Shown: in pieces, positions 25,889-35,883 of the stretch
Layout of the letters: each line of letters starts with the position of its first letter
Position numbering within the stretch: position 1 is the first letter of the stretch
Assembly: GCF_028368975.1 (NCBI RefSeq)
Contig: NZ_JAQNDM010000002.1
Span: 6,008,425-6,072,424 of the forward strand
Origin: Stigmatella ashevillena
GTDB taxonomy: Bacteria; Myxococcota; Myxococcia; Myxococcales; Myxococcaceae
Reading direction: 5' to 3'
DNA: 64,000 nucleotides
Program-made: the position numbers and the translations under genes
Notes under the pieces: generated by a model
Databases searched by the model: none
What the model was told of the DNA's origin: nothing
Seen by the model: the letters and a program-made list of their open reading frames with translations, nothing else

Positions 25889-26789
25889 TCAGCAGGGGCA
25901 GCAGCTTGTTCCGGGCGAACGTCTCGAACGTCGTCGGCGTGAAAGCCTCGGGCGTTCGGGCCGTCGCGTAGATGCCGTTCGGATCGCCGAGCGCCCGGAA
26001 CAGATCCCCCAGTTGCTTTCGCACGGTGGGGTTCACGCCCTGGGCAGTGAGTTGGTGTTGCACGGCCTCGAGAGAGACCTGCACGTACCGGACGGGCCTG
26101 CCGGACACCCGAGAGAGGAGGGCGGCCACCTCCGTCAGGGTCAGGTTCTCGGGGCCGAGCAGGTTGCGGGTCCACTGGCCTGCCCAGCCGCCATCGAGCA
26201 GATACTTCGCGGCCACATCGCCAATGTCATCCGTGCTGATCCACGGCATGTCATGGTCTGCCGCGTAGGGGAAGGAGAGGACGCCCTCCCGGCGAATGGA
26301 CTCCGCCTGTCCCAGACAATTTTCCATGAAGTAACCGGGGCGGAGGATCAGCACGTTGCCTGTGGCGCGCTGGAAGATCTCCTCGACCTCCGCGGCGAAG
26401 GAAATGGTCCCCTGGTCGGGTCCCGAGCCAGCGCCCACACTGGAGATACAGACCACCCGCGGGATGTGATTCTCCCGGAGGGCCTGGGCGGCGGCCGTGG
26501 CCGTCTGGCGATACCAGTCGCGCAAGTCTGTCGCGCCGGGGTTGGGAGGAGCGAGCCAGAACAGGGCATCCGCACCCCGCGAGGCCTTGAGGATCCCCTG
26601 GGCATCGTCGCTGCTGACCGGCTGGACGGATGCGCCCCGGGCGGTCAGGGCCGAGAGCTTCGAGGGCTGGCGGGAGAGGAGCACGGCCTCGGCGCCGGCC
26701 GCGACGACCTGCTCGGCGGCGCGGTGCCCGATGTTGCCGGAGGCGGCGGTGATCACGATCTTCATGTCTGTGGCGTTCGAGAGGCTCAC
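25875..26789 (-). CDS. NmrA-like NAD(P)-binding oxidoreductase
   Basis: A 304-residue Rossmann protein of the NmrA/atypical SDR group. The nucleotide loop is VITAASGNIGHRAAEQV (res ~12-27), a GxxGxxG variant, followed by VLLSRQPSKL for the adenine ribose. The body has ISSVGAGSGP and RPGYFMENCLGQ, common in this group, and no classical Tyr-Lys pair, so it may bind cofactor as a sensor or use a different mechanism. The GTG at 26789 overlaps the upstream gene's stop (GTGA), which favours translational coupling; ATG 26765 is the alternative. It forms an operon with the NTF2-like gene, opposite an HxlR regulator. Confidence 0.83.
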   Translation of the reverse strand: MSLSNATDMKIVITAASGNIGHRAAEQVVAAGAEAVLLSRQPSKLSALTARGASVQPVSSDDAQGILKASRGADALFWLAPPNPGATDLRDWYRQTATAAAQALRENHIPRVVCISSVGAGSGPDQGTISFAAEVEEIFQRATGNVLILRPGYFMENCLGQAESIRREGVLSFPYAADHDMPWISTDDIGDVAAKYLLDGGWAGQWTRNLLGPENLTLTEVAALLSRVSGRPVRYVQVSLEAVQHQLTAQGVNPTVRKQLGDLFRALGDPNGIYATARTPEAFTPTTFETFARNKLLPLLTTGG

Positions 26790-27244
26790 ACCGCGTTGAC
26801 GGGGTGCTGGAGGCTCTGAGCGCCACCGAAGGCCTGGAGGACTGGCACGGGGTTCCAGTATTCGCGGTAGTAGAGGATGCGCTCCCCGTCCGTCTCGAGA
26901 CGCATCACATAGTCCTGTACGTACCGCAGCCCGGTGCTGGCAAGGGTGGCTTCGCCGTGGACCTCGGCGAACAGCACATGAGGCGCCTGGGCTGGGAAGA
27001 CCCGGACGTTCGAGAAGGTGAGCCCCTGCAACTGGGAGAGCACGCCCTTCACATAGGCGGCGATGGCGGTCTTGCCTTCCAGCCGCGCGGGAGTCCCCAC
27101 GGAGGTGGCATAGGGAAACTCGATGACGGCGTTCTCGGCGAAGAGCTCCGCCCAGGCGGAGATGTCTTTGCCAATCAGCTCGAGGTGAGCGGCGAAAAGC
27201 TCAGCGGCCTGTCTGCCGTGCGAGGGACCGTGTGGTGTCTGCAT
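26786..27244 (-). CDS. NTF2-like (SnoaL-type) protein
   Basis: A 152-residue cone-fold protein: AAELFAAHLELIGKDISAWAELFAENAVIEFPY is the first helix-to-strand region, and VLFAEVHGEATLASTG and VMRLETDGERILYYREYWNP form the later strands. These proteins enclose small hydrophobic ligands and often work as isomerases, cyclases or hydratases, or as accessory binding proteins. It is the first gene of a two-gene unit with the NmrA-like gene (overlap of 4 bp) and lies 98 bp from the divergent HxlR-type regulator, which probably controls it. Substrate is unknown. Confidence 0.83.
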   Translation of the reverse strand: MQTPHGPSHGRQAAELFAAHLELIGKDISAWAELFAENAVIEFPYATSVGTPARLEGKTAIAAYVKGVLSQLQGLTFSNVRVFPAQAPHVLFAEVHGEATLASTGLRYVQDYVMRLETDGERILYYREYWNPVPVLQAFGGAQSLQHPVNAV

Positions 27245-27301
27245 GGGGCACTCCCTGTGGGTGTCTGCGGCTCAGAGTAGTAGCCCCACTTTCCAACGGG
27301 A

Positions 27302-27331
27302 AGTAGGCACCTTTGAGTAGAGTAGGTACCT
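27302..27331. promoter_or_regulatory. Direct repeat in the divergent HxlR/NTF2 promoter region
   Basis: AGTAGGCACCT (27302-27312) and AGTAGGTACCT (27321-27331) are repeated 19 bp apart, in the 98-bp gap between the regulator gene and the divergent NTF2-like/NmrA-like operon. Each unit contains an AGGYACCT core that is itself palindromic or nearly so. This is a good candidate operator for the regulator; no footprint exists here. Confidence 0.5.
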
Positions 27332-27342
27332 GGAGGTAAGTG

Positions 27343-27765
27343 ATGGTGGGAAAGAGAGTGGAGGCAGGTGCGCGGCAGCAACTCGTGACCGGGTTGCTAG
27401 AACGCATGCTCGTGAAGGATGTCTTCGACGAGACCTGCATCGTGAACCAGGCGCTCGTCCTGCTGGCGGACAAGTGGGCCCTGCTGGTGCTCATCGTGTT
27501 GATGCAGGGAACGAAGCGCTACAGCGAGCTCCAGCGCCAGATTCGGGGAGTGTCACCGAAGATGCTGACCCAGACGCTCCGCTCGCTCGAACAGAACGAG
27601 CTGGTCACGAGGCAGATCTTCCCCGAGGTGCCGCCGAGGGTGGAGTACACCCTGACGGACTTTGGAAAGAGCCTGAGCCATCCGCTGGCGGCTCTCTGTG
27701 ACTGGGCGTTCGAGCAGGAGCCCCGGCTCCGGACCGTCTACCGCAAGGCCCATCCGGAGCCCTGA
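27343..27765 (+). CDS. HxlR-family transcriptional regulator
   Basis: A 140-residue winged-helix DNA-binding protein. ATG 27343 follows GGAGGTAAGTG closely. Family signature: CIVNQALVLLADKWALLVLIVLM at the start of the DNA-binding domain, then RYSELQRQIRGVSPKMLTQTLRSLEQNELVTR, then PPRVEYTLTDFGKSL. HxlR proteins bind as dimers to paired sites and often answer to aldehydes, quinones or oxidative stress; Cys38 in TCIVNQ is at the position of the conserved sensor Cys in several members. It likely controls the divergent NTF2/NmrA operon through the direct repeat in the gap. It ends 3 bp from the convergent AsmA-like gene. Confidence 0.92.
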   Translation: MVGKRVEAGARQQLVTGLLERMLVKDVFDETCIVNQALVLLADKWALLVLIVLMQGTKRYSELQRQIRGVSPKMLTQTLRSLEQNELVTRQIFPEVPPRVEYTLTDFGKSLSHPLAALCDWAFEQEPRLRTVYRKAHPEP

Positions 27766-27767
27766 GC

Positions 27768-30470
27768 CTACTTCCCGAAGACGCCGCGCAGACGCTTCTT
27801 GGCCTCTTCCTCGGCCTTCTTCTTGGCCTTCTCCTGCTCGGCGCGGGCCGCGGCTTCTAGCTTGGCCTTCTCCTCGGCGGCCTTCTGCTCCAGGGCCTGC
27901 TTCTGGCGCTCCGCCTCATCGCGCGCGGCCTGTCCTCCGCCCTGAAGGAGGTCCTGCACGGGCTTGGCCTTGTCTCCGAGGAGCTGTCCCGCGAGGCCGC
28001 CGGCCACCTGCTTGACGATGGCAGTGACGGCGGGCTTCACGTCCAGGCCCGTCACCTTGGGGCTCCACGCGGGGCCGGTGAGGTTCAGCGTCACGGGGAT
28101 GGCCTCGGTGGGCTTTGCCTTGCCGAGGGTGAGCGTCTGGATGGTCTGCGGCGCGAGGTTCACCGTGCCGCTCAGGTCGAGCTCGCCATCCAGCCGGATG
28201 CCGCCGGTGAAGTTCATCGCGCCCTCGGGGCGTGACCAGGTGATGGGCTTGTCGAGCTGCGCCACGCCGTTCTTGATCTCCACCCCGAACGGGAGGTTCT
28301 CGCCCAGCGACGTCACGTCGCCACTGCGCAGGGCCTTGGCCGCGAAGGGCAGGGCCTTGGCCAGCGGCTCGGTGACCGACGAGACGATGTCCAGGCCGAG
28401 GAGCGAGCCATTGGCCACGTTGCCATGGATGGCCCCCAGGAGGGTTTGCTTGAGCTGCCCCGGGGTGTAGCCCACGCCCTTCACGTCCACGTTCCCGTTG
28501 AACGTGCCCGTCATCACCTTCTTGGGGGTGAAGGCGGTCAGCGCCGAGCCCATCTCCACGTTCTGCACCTTGACCTTGGCCTCGAAGGGCCGCTGCTCGG
28601 GCAAGGGCCCCAGGCGGATCTGAGTGCCATCGGCCACCACGGAGCCACCGTAGAGGCCCGAGGACAGCTGCTCCACCTTGATGAGGTCATCTACCAGGGT
28701 GATGTGGGCCACGACGTTGGACAGGTCCATCTGGCTGTAGCGCACGGCGCCCACCTGGAGCTTGATGTCCCCGCGGAACCCATTGAAGCGCGAGGCGTCG
28801 GCCGAGGGCGGCTCCTCCTTGCCGCCGGTGCGCGCCACCACCTGCTCCTCGGTCATCATCAGCGCGTCCGCGTCGAGCTTGGGGCTCTTCATGTCCACGG
28901 CGAACGTGGTGGTCGCCTTCTTGCCCTGGCCCGCGAGCGCCGCGGTGGCGCTGCCCGTCACCGTATCCTCCAGCACGTTCAGCGTGAGCTGGCGGACGTC
29001 CACCTTCATGCCGTCCTTCGTGGGCTGGTAGGTGCCCGCGACGGCCGCATCGAGCCGCTGGCCGGGGACCTTGTTGAGCAGCAGGCCGGGGCGCATGTCC
29101 ACGCCCGCGAGGTTGGCCTTGGCCTCGAAGCGCAGGGCCCCGCCGCTGGCGGCCGCGCCCGTGACGCGCGCGGTGAGCCGCATGGCGCCGCCCGCCTCCT
29201 TGCTGAGCTGCTCGGGGACGCGCAGCCGCACGGGGGTGAGGTCCACCTCGGCGTCGAGCGCCTGGGCCTCCTGCGTGCCGCTGCCCTTCACGGACAGCCC
29301 CACGGGGCCCGCAATCATCCCGCCCAGCATCTTCTTCAGAGGCGGGTAATAGTCGGAGAGCACCGCCGGGTCGAGGTCGTGGCTCGTCAGCTCGAAGCCC
29401 TCCACAGTGGGCGCATCTCCGAGCATCCCCTTCACGCGGCCCTGGCCCTTGATGCCCGCGGGACCGAAGTCGAGCTGGAAGCGGTCCAGCGCGAGGTCGC
29501 CGGCGACGAGGTCCGCCTTCACGTCGGTGTCGAGCACCACGTCGAGCGCCTTTCCGCCCTCGGAGCCCGCGAACTGGAGGCCGAGAGCGCGGATGGCGCC
29601 TTCGAGCCGGGTGGGGCCCTTGCCGCCGGGGACGGCGCTGCCCAACTCGGCCTTCCAGTCAGCGGTCAGCGTTCCGGCCTGGAAGCCCACGCTGGGAGGG
29701 AGGAAGGGGCCCAGGGGCGCCAGGTTGATGGCCTCGGCCTTGAGGGTGAGGCGCTCCGGGGTGGGGACGAGGGTGGGAGGCAGCGGCGAGGCGGCCAGGG
29801 TGACGAAGAGGTTCTGCTTCTGGGCGAGCACGGCGGCGGCGAGCTTCACCTCCAAGGGCTCGCCCACGCGCAGGTCCTTCACCTCGATGTCCAGGTCCGA
29901 GACGGCGAGCTCCTGGGCCTTGGCGCCCGAGCGGTCCACGAAGCGGATGGTGCCATCGGTGAGGGCGGCCCGGTCCACGCGCACGCCGGAGAGGTCCGTG
30001 GGCGTGGTGTCCTCGGGGGGCGCTTCTTCCTCGGGCTTCTGCTGGCTGGCGAGGCGCTCCTGGAGGCGCTGCACGTTGGTGGTGCCATCCGGCAGGCGGA
30101 TGACGTTGATGGTGAGGCCGGTCACCTCGGCGTTGAGCACCTGGATGTCCTTGCCGCTGGAGCGCAGCAGGGGCATGGCCGCCACGCGCACGTCCAGCGC
30201 CTTCACCTCGGCCAGGGGCAGGTCCTCTCCCTCGGCGGCGCCGACAGAGACGTTCTCCACGTCCACGCCGATGTGGGGGAAGAGCTTGGTGGAGATGTCG
30301 CCAATCTGGATGGGCCGTCCGAGCTGCTGGGAGAAGGTGGCGGCCTGGGCGCGGGCCTGCTGGAGCAGGATCGCATCGAGCCGCCACAGGACGATGGCGA
30401 CCCCGAGCACCAGGACGGCGAAGATGCCTCCGAGCACATAGGGCCAGCGCCGCTTCTTTCGTGCCTCCAT
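27768..30470 (-). CDS. AsmA-family membrane-anchored protein
   Basis: A 900-residue protein. ATG 30470 has AAGGAGGAAGCG upstream. After a basic start (MEARKKRRW) comes one transmembrane helix (YVLGGIFAVLVLGVAIVLW), then a long periplasmic region. The N-terminal AsmA segment has FSQQLGRPIQIGDISTKLFP. Repeated beta-rich units run through the middle. The C-terminal AsmA-like part (res ~650-790) includes PLAKALPFAAKALRSG and FGVEIKNGVAQLDKP. The end is a charged coiled coil (res ~830-893, EQKAAEEKAKLEAAARAEQEK). AsmA and related proteins bridge the envelope and help lipid transport to the outer membrane. It is a single transcription unit divergent from the genes at 30787. Confidence 0.85.
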   Translation of the reverse strand: MEARKKRRWPYVLGGIFAVLVLGVAIVLWRLDAILLQQARAQAATFSQQLGRPIQIGDISTKLFPHIGVDVENVSVGAAEGEDLPLAEVKALDVRVAAMPLLRSSGKDIQVLNAEVTGLTINVIRLPDGTTNVQRLQERLASQQKPEEEAPPEDTTPTDLSGVRVDRAALTDGTIRFVDRSGAKAQELAVSDLDIEVKDLRVGEPLEVKLAAAVLAQKQNLFVTLAASPLPPTLVPTPERLTLKAEAINLAPLGPFLPPSVGFQAGTLTADWKAELGSAVPGGKGPTRLEGAIRALGLQFAGSEGGKALDVVLDTDVKADLVAGDLALDRFQLDFGPAGIKGQGRVKGMLGDAPTVEGFELTSHDLDPAVLSDYYPPLKKMLGGMIAGPVGLSVKGSGTQEAQALDAEVDLTPVRLRVPEQLSKEAGGAMRLTARVTGAAASGGALRFEAKANLAGVDMRPGLLLNKVPGQRLDAAVAGTYQPTKDGMKVDVRQLTLNVLEDTVTGSATAALAGQGKKATTTFAVDMKSPKLDADALMMTEEQVVARTGGKEEPPSADASRFNGFRGDIKLQVGAVRYSQMDLSNVVAHITLVDDLIKVEQLSSGLYGGSVVADGTQIRLGPLPEQRPFEAKVKVQNVEMGSALTAFTPKKVMTGTFNGNVDVKGVGYTPGQLKQTLLGAIHGNVANGSLLGLDIVSSVTEPLAKALPFAAKALRSGDVTSLGENLPFGVEIKNGVAQLDKPITWSRPEGAMNFTGGIRLDGELDLSGTVNLAPQTIQTLTLGKAKPTEAIPVTLNLTGPAWSPKVTGLDVKPAVTAIVKQVAGGLAGQLLGDKAKPVQDLLQGGGQAARDEAERQKQALEQKAAEEKAKLEAAARAEQEKAKKKAEEEAKKRLRGVFGK

Positions 30471-30786
30471 CGCTTGCTTCCTCCTTCATCGGCCCGGCGG
30501 GCGGGAAATCCACGTAAGGGCCGGAACCTAACCACCTTCCGGCGCTCCTTCAGCCCCGACGTGCGACCGAAAGAAGACTTCATAGGGGCGGAAGGCAGGA
30601 GAAGGCGCAGGGCCGCCCAGGAGGCGGCCTGGAATCAAAGGCTTCCGGGGAATCTCCGCAAGGAGGCGCCAGGCCTGTCTGAAGATTCAACGAACGGGGT
30701 TCTCTGCCTGAACGGCGGAGTGCTACGAGCAGGGTTGCCGCACACCCTGACGGGGGGAAGAGGGGGTGCCAAGGAGGCGTTGTCGC
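30471..30786. other. Divergent intergenic region without a recognised element
   Basis: The 316 bases between the AsmA-like gene (minus) and the TPR-like secreted protein (plus). I see only the ribosome sites of the two flanking genes (AAGGAGG on each side) and no gene, repeat or clear promoter box. Confidence 0.5.
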
Positions 30787-31614
30787 GTGAAGACACTTCG
30801 TCCGGCCATTGCTGCTCCGCACCCAGCGTTGATTCTGGTGCTGCTCTGGATCATTCCCTCCACCGTGCGTGCGGAGGGTTCCGCGGAAGTACAGACCCAT
30901 CTCCTCTCGATTCAACGCCTGTTCGATGACCTCGAATACGAGCGCGCGCTCAGTCAGATCCAACGCGCCCGGCAAGTGCCGCATGGGACGGAAGAGGAAG
31001 TCACCCTCACGCTCTACGAGGGGGTCCTCCAGTGTGAGCTGGGCCAGCAGGAGCAGGGCAAGGCGGCCTTCAAGTCAGCGCTCGTGCTGAAGCCGGAGGC
31101 GAAGCTGCCCGTGCAGGTGGCGCCCAAGGTGAAGAGTCTCTTTGAGTCCGTGAGGCAGCAGGTGAAGCAGGAGATGGCGACCCTGCTCGCACAGCGCGAA
31201 GCCGAGCGCCTGAAAGCCGAAGCCGTTCCCCCCAGTGTGCAGCCCTCGGCCCTCCCGGCCGCAGCCGTCTCGGAGCGTGCGTCCTCGAGAGGAGACCTGC
31301 GGAGATACTCCCTGGTCCCGGCAATCGCGGGAGGGGCGCTCGCGGTCGCAGGGGGTGTTGCCTGGGGAATCTCCCGAGGCCAGTTGAATCAACTGCGCAA
31401 CGACGACCCCAAGCTGGCGACGATGGAGGATGTGCAGCAGAGCATCTCGCGGGGGCGCACGTGGCAGACGGTGGGCGTGAGCCTGCTGAGCGTCGGCGCG
31501 GCGGGCTTGGCAGCGGCCGCCGGGATGTACGTGCTGGGGGCGCCCGACAAGCCCGTCGCGCTGAGCGTGGGCACGGATGGGACCTCTGCGCTCATTCAGG
31601 GGAGGTGGCCGTGA
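30787..31614 (+). CDS. Secreted or inner-membrane protein with TPR-like region
   Basis: A 275-residue protein. GTG 30787 lies 9 bases after AAGGAGG; the frame opens 7 codons earlier. An N-terminal hydrophobic signal ([17 protein letters not shown]) is followed by a helical region that looks like one or two TPR units ([54 protein letters not shown]). There is then a charged coiled coil. Near the end there are two membrane segments ([19 protein letters not shown] and [22 protein letters not shown]). The stop overlaps the start of the RCC1 lipoprotein gene (TGATG), so the two are translated together. Such small TPR-TM proteins accompany surface proteins in myxobacteria; the exact role is unknown. 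Confidence 0.75.
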   Translation: MKTLRPAIAAPHPALILVLLWIIPSTVRAEGSAEVQTHLLSIQRLFDDLEYERALSQIQRARQVPHGTEEEVTLTLYEGVLQCELGQQEQGKAAFKSALVLKPEAKLPVQVAPKVKSLFESVRQQVKQEMATLLAQREAERLKAEAVPPSVQPSALPAAAVSERASSRGDLRRYSLVPAIAGGALAVAGGVAWGISRGQLNQLRNDDPKLATMEDVQQSISRGRTWQTVGVSLLSVGAAGLAAAAGMYVLGAPDKPVALSVGTDGTSALIQGRWP

Positions 31615-34193
31615 TGAAGCCACGGAAGAACGGGAGCCTTCTCGGTGTGCTGGCCACGGTGCTGCTGGTCAGCGTGTGGGGTTGTGCGGACTTCGACCAG
31701 GAAGGTGCGTCCTTCTGCCAGCGCAATCCCAGACGCTGTGGAGAGGACACGACGGCGCCGGTCATCACCCAGAGTTCGCAATCGGCTCCGGGCGTGCAGG
31801 TCCAGGGTACGGTCACCCTGAGCGTGACGGCCCAGGATGAAGAAACACCCCAGTTGACCTTCTCGTGGGAGGCGAACGTCGGAACGGTGGGCGTTCCCAC
31901 CAGCACGAGCACCACCAGCGAGGTGGTCTGGACGTCCCCGTCCTGTGTGCCCGCGGAGACGGTGGCCACCGTCACGGTCACGGTGACCAATAGTGTCAAC
32001 GTTTCCGTTGCCAAGACCTTCACCCTCACCGCCAATGCGTGCCCTACCCCGGCGGTCAGCGCGGCAGGTGTCCATACGTTGTCGCTGCGAGGGGATGGGA
32101 CCGTGTGGGCTTGGGGCTTCAACGGTTCGGGTCAACTGGGCGATGGGACGACCACGGATCGGGCAACACCGGTGCAGGTGGCCGGTTTGACGAGCGTCAT
32201 GGCGCTGGCGGCAAGCGAGGCCCATGCGTTGGTGTTGAGAAGTGATGGGACCGTGTGGGCCTGGGGTGACAATGGCTACGGCCAACTGGGGGATGGGACG
32301 AGGGCTCAGCGGACAGTGCCGGTGCAAGTACCGGGGTTGACGAGCGTCACGGCGCTGGCCGCAGGAGGATCGGGCACGACGGGGGCCATCAGCGCCCACT
32401 CGCTGGCGCTGAGAAGTGATGGGACCGTGTGGGCGTGGGGGGACAACAGTCAGGGCCAGCTGGGGGATGGGACGACCACCGAACGTGTAACGCCCGTACA
32501 GGTGCTTGGATTGACGGGTGTCACTGCCCTGGCGGCGAGTGTTTCCCACTCCTTGGCGCTGAGAGACGATGGGTCTGTGTGGGCTTGGGGCAACAACAAT
32601 TCTGGCCAGCTCGGGGATGGGACGATCACTGCACGGCCAACTCCGGTGCAGGTGCCTGGGTTGACAAGCGTCATCGCACTGGCAGCGGGGGAAGGGATCG
32701 GCGGTCTGGGGCAGAGCGGAGCCCACTCGTTGGCGGTGAAGAGCGATGGGACTGTATGGGCTTGGGGCTACAATCTGTCCAGCCAGCTCGGGGATGGGAT
32801 GCCCGCTACGCGGTCAACGCCGGTGCAAGTGTCTGGGCTGACAGAGGTCATTGCTCTGGCGGCGGGCGATCTCCACGCCTTGGCGCTGAAGAGCGATGGA
32901 ACCGTGTGGGCGTGGGGCAACAACAGCTCTGGCCAACTCGGGGAGGGGGCGACCTTCGGGCGGGCAAAGCCAGTGCAGGTGTCCGGGCTGGCGGCGATCA
33001 CGGCCTTGGCCACAGGCGATGGCCACTCTGTGGCCGTGAGCAGCGATGGGAGGATTTGGGCTTGGGGTGACAACAGCCGCGGTCAGATGGGGATTGGGAC
33101 TACCTCCACCCGGGCTATCCCCGTTCAGGCTACTGGGCTGGCGAGCATCAGTGCCTTGGCGGCAGGCGAGTCGCACTCATTGGCTTTGCGCACCAATGGG
33201 ACCGTGTGGACGTGGGGCTCCAACACTTACGGCCAGTTGGGGGATGGGATGGCCGCCGAGCGGGCGACGGCAGCGCAGGTGCCTGGGCTGACGGGTATCA
33301 CCGCCTTGGCCGCGGGCAATCGTCACTCCTTGGCGCTGCGCGACAATGGCACGGTGTGGGTTTGGGGGAACAACGATTTCGGCCAACTGGGGGATGGGAC
33401 TTACACCGAGCGATCAACGCCAGTGCAGGTGCCCGGGCTCTCGGCCATGGCGGCCTTGGAATCAGGTCTGATCCACTCGCTGGCATTGCACCTCAATGGC
33501 ACGGTGTGGGTTTGGGGGAACAACGATTTCGGTCAGTTGGGAGATGGGACGGTCACCTCGCGGACAACGCCGGTGCAGGTGCCTGGGCTGACGGGCGTCA
33601 CCGCTGTGGCCGCGGGCGCATATCATTCATTGGCGCTGCGCAACGATGGCACCCTCTGGGCGTGGGGCTACAACAATATCGGCCAGCTCGGGAGTGGCGC
33701 TTCGGGTATCCAGTCGACACCCATTCAGGTGCCTGGGTTGACGGGCATCGTTGCTGTGGCCTCGGGCAATGGACACTCCTTGGCGCTGCGCAACGATGGG
33801 ACGGTATGGACCTGGGGGGGCAACAATTTCGGACAACTGGGAGATGGCACCACCACCTCCCGGACAACGCCGACGCAGGTGCCTGGATTGACGAACGTCA
33901 CAGCCTTGAACGCGGGTGCTTTCTTCTCCGTGGCGCTGCGCAGCGACAGAGCCGTCTGGGCGTGGGGGGCCAACAGTGCCGGCCAACTGGGGGACGGGAC
34001 GGACACTCAGAAGACCACACCGGTGCAGGTGTCCGGGCTGACGGACGTCACCGCCTTGGCCGCAGGCACCGCCCATGCATTGGCGCTGCGCATCGATCGC
34101 ACTGTTTGGGCCTGGGGAGGGAATCGATATGGGCAGATTGGAGATGGAACTGCTTCGATCATGCCTGTCCCTGTCAATGTCCTGTTTCCTTGA
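31614..34193 (+). CDS. RCC1-repeat lipoprotein with 14 repeats
   Basis: An 859-residue surface lipoprotein. ATG 31614 overlaps the preceding stop and follows GGGGAGGTGG. Signal with lipobox VSVWGC, then CADFDQE and a Cys-rich short segment. Residues ~45-145 are an Ig-like domain ([14 protein letters not shown] ... [14 protein letters not shown]). Fourteen RCC1-like repeats follow, of ~50 residues each, with the form [17 protein letters not shown], then GQLGDGT, then [16 protein letters not shown], likely making two seven-bladed beta-propellers. Bacterial members such as BLIP-II use such propellers to bind proteins. A shorter paralogue with seven repeats lies directly downstream, so this pair arose by duplication. 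Ligand unknown. Confidence 0.9.
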   Translation: MKPRKNGSLLGVLATVLLVSVWGCADFDQEGASFCQRNPRRCGEDTTAPVITQSSQSAPGVQVQGTVTLSVTAQDEETPQLTFSWEANVGTVGVPTSTSTTSEVVWTSPSCVPAETVATVTVTVTNSVNVSVAKTFTLTANACPTPAVSAAGVHTLSLRGDGTVWAWGFNGSGQLGDGTTTDRATPVQVAGLTSVMALAASEAHALVLRSDGTVWAWGDNGYGQLGDGTRAQRTVPVQVPGLTSVTALAAGGSGTTGAISAHSLALRSDGTVWAWGDNSQGQLGDGTTTERVTPVQVLGLTGVTALAASVSHSLALRDDGSVWAWGNNNSGQLGDGTITARPTPVQVPGLTSVIALAAGEGIGGLGQSGAHSLAVKSDGTVWAWGYNLSSQLGDGMPATRSTPVQVSGLTEVIALAAGDLHALALKSDGTVWAWGNNSSGQLGEGATFGRAKPVQVSGLAAITALATGDGHSVAVSSDGRIWAWGDNSRGQMGIGTTSTRAIPVQATGLASISALAAGESHSLALRTNGTVWTWGSNTYGQLGDGMAAERATAAQVPGLTGITALAAGNRHSLALRDNGTVWVWGNNDFGQLGDGTYTERSTPVQVPGLSAMAALESGLIHSLALHLNGTVWVWGNNDFGQLGDGTVTSRTTPVQVPGLTGVTAVAAGAYHSLALRNDGTLWAWGYNNIGQLGSGASGIQSTPIQVPGLTGIVAVASGNGHSLALRNDGTVWTWGGNNFGQLGDGTTTSRTTPTQVPGLTNVTALNAGAFFSVALRSDRAVWAWGANSAGQLGDGTDTQKTTPVQVSGLTDVTALAAGTAHALALRIDRTVWAWGGNRYGQIGDGTASIMPVPVNVLFP

Positions 34194-34386
34194 GCCTCCC
34201 GGCAGGTGAACGACGGTTGCTTCCTCCCCCTCCGGCCTGGCGGGGGGCTCTCGGGAGGGCCAGAATTTGGAACTCTGAGGCTGCCTGCTGACCCACCCAA
34301 CAGGACGCTCCATACGATGAAGTGTTTCGAGCAGGCTCCCGCCCCCGGAGACCAGAACCCATGGTGTTTCCGGGAGGTGACGCCGC

Positions 34387-35859
34387 GTGAAGACACTTCA
34401 GGTTCTACTGTCCACGGTGCTGTTGGTCAAACTGGCCGGATGTGCGGACTTCGATCAAGAGGTTGCGGACCGCTGTGAGAGGGATCCCCACAGCTGCGGA
34501 TTGCCCGATCCGACGGCGCCCGTCATCACCCAGAGTTCGCAATCCGCTCAGGAAGTACCAAGCCAGGGCACAGTCACCTTGAGCGTAGAGGCTCAAGATG
34601 ACGAGACGCCTCAGCTTGATTTCTCATGGACGGCGAGCATTGGAACCGTGGAAGTCCATGCCAGTACGGGGAGTACCAGCGAGGTGGTTTGGACCGCTCC
34701 CTTGTGTGTACCGTCGAATATCCCGGCCACGGTCACCGTCAGGGTCGACAATAGGGGGACTTCTGCCTCCAAAACGTTTGATCTTTCCTCAGAGGCGTGC
34801 CGAATCCTCGCCGTGAGCGCGGGCGATAACCACTCGCTGGCACTGCGCAGTGATGGCACCGTCTGGGCGTGGGGGGACAACAGTTCCGGCCAACTGGGAA
34901 ATGGGACGAAAGACCCTCAGCCCGTGGTATTGCCAGTGCAGGTATCTGGGCTGACGGACGTCGTTGCTGTGGCCGCAGGGGCTTCCCACTCGCTGGCGAA
35001 GAGCAGGGATGGCACCGTCTGGGCCTGGGGCGCCAACGATGATGGGCAGCTCGGAGATGGGACATCCCTGGAGCAGATAAGACCGGTGCAGGTGGCCGTG
35101 CTGACGGACGTCACCGCTGTGGTTGCAAGCGCTAACTACTCGCTGGCATTGCGCGGTGATGGCACCGTGTGGGCTTGGGGTGACAACGATTTGGGCCAGA
35201 TCGGAGACGGGACGGACAAAGATCGGGCGGTACCCAAGCGGGTGGAAAAATTGGTGGGTATCTTCATCAGTACCGTGGTTGTCGGCGATGACCACTCGCT
35301 GGCATTGAGCCGTGAGGGCGACGTCTGGGCTTGGGGTTACAACGATTTCGGTGAAATCGGAACGGCAGAGGATGTCCAGGCAATTCCAGAGAGGATGTCT
35401 GGGGTGACGGGCGTTAAAGCTTTGGCTTCGGGCAATGGCCACTCCCTGGCGCTGCGTGAAGATGGAACGGTCTTGGCTTGGGGCGACAACAGTGAGGGCC
35501 AGCTTGGCTATGATCCGGAGGCCACGGTGAACACGCCGGTGAAAGTGCCGGGGCTGGAGGGCATTACTGCCTTGGCGGCAGGTGCTGAGTTCTCGTTGGC
35601 GCTGACAGGTGACGGCACCGTCTGGGCTTGGGGTATCAACACTGTAGGTGAGCTCGGGATTGGGACGGACGCGCCGCGTGGGCTCCCGCGGAAGGTGCCT
35701 GGGTTGGTAGACATCAAAGTTCTGGCCGCAGGCGATGCTCACGCGTTGGTGCTTCAAGGCGATGGCACTGTTTGGGCTTGGGGAGCCAACGACTCTGGCC
35801 AACTGGGGGATGGCGATGCGGTGGATACCCAGGTTCCTGTCAAGACCCTGAGCCCTTGA
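34387..35859 (+). CDS. RCC1-repeat lipoprotein with 7 repeats, paralogue of the preceding gene
   Basis: A 490-residue lipoprotein. GTG 34387 follows GGGAGGTGACGCCGC. The signal ends in LVKLAGC and is followed by CADFDQEVADRCERDPHSCG, colinear with the neighbour's N-terminus. The Ig-like domain is also shared ([21 protein letters not shown]). Seven RCC1-like repeats remain, exactly half the number of the upstream copy, consistent with one seven-bladed propeller. Repeats are less uniform (for example [18 protein letters not shown]). The start context CGCGTGAAGACACTTC is identical to that of the TPR gene at 30787, so the 5' end may have been exchanged or co-duplicated. The gap to the first RCC1 gene is 193 bp. 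Confidence 0.88.
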   Translation: MKTLQVLLSTVLLVKLAGCADFDQEVADRCERDPHSCGLPDPTAPVITQSSQSAQEVPSQGTVTLSVEAQDDETPQLDFSWTASIGTVEVHASTGSTSEVVWTAPLCVPSNIPATVTVRVDNRGTSASKTFDLSSEACRILAVSAGDNHSLALRSDGTVWAWGDNSSGQLGNGTKDPQPVVLPVQVSGLTDVVAVAAGASHSLAKSRDGTVWAWGANDDGQLGDGTSLEQIRPVQVAVLTDVTAVVASANYSLALRGDGTVWAWGDNDLGQIGDGTDKDRAVPKRVEKLVGIFISTVVVGDDHSLALSREGDVWAWGYNDFGEIGTAEDVQAIPERMSGVTGVKALASGNGHSLALREDGTVLAWGDNSEGQLGYDPEATVNTPVKVPGLEGITALAAGAEFSLALTGDGTVWAWGINTVGELGIGTDAPRGLPRKVPGLVDIKVLAAGDAHALVLQGDGTVWAWGANDSGQLGDGDAVDTQVPVKTLSP

Positions 35860-35883
35860 TCCCCCGTTGGGTCGCTGAGGGAT

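Noticed and set aside
28425-30929. 834-residue plus-strand open frame over the AsmA-like gene
   Set aside because: It is antisense to a well-supported gene and has His/Gly/Glu-rich composition typical of shadow frames.
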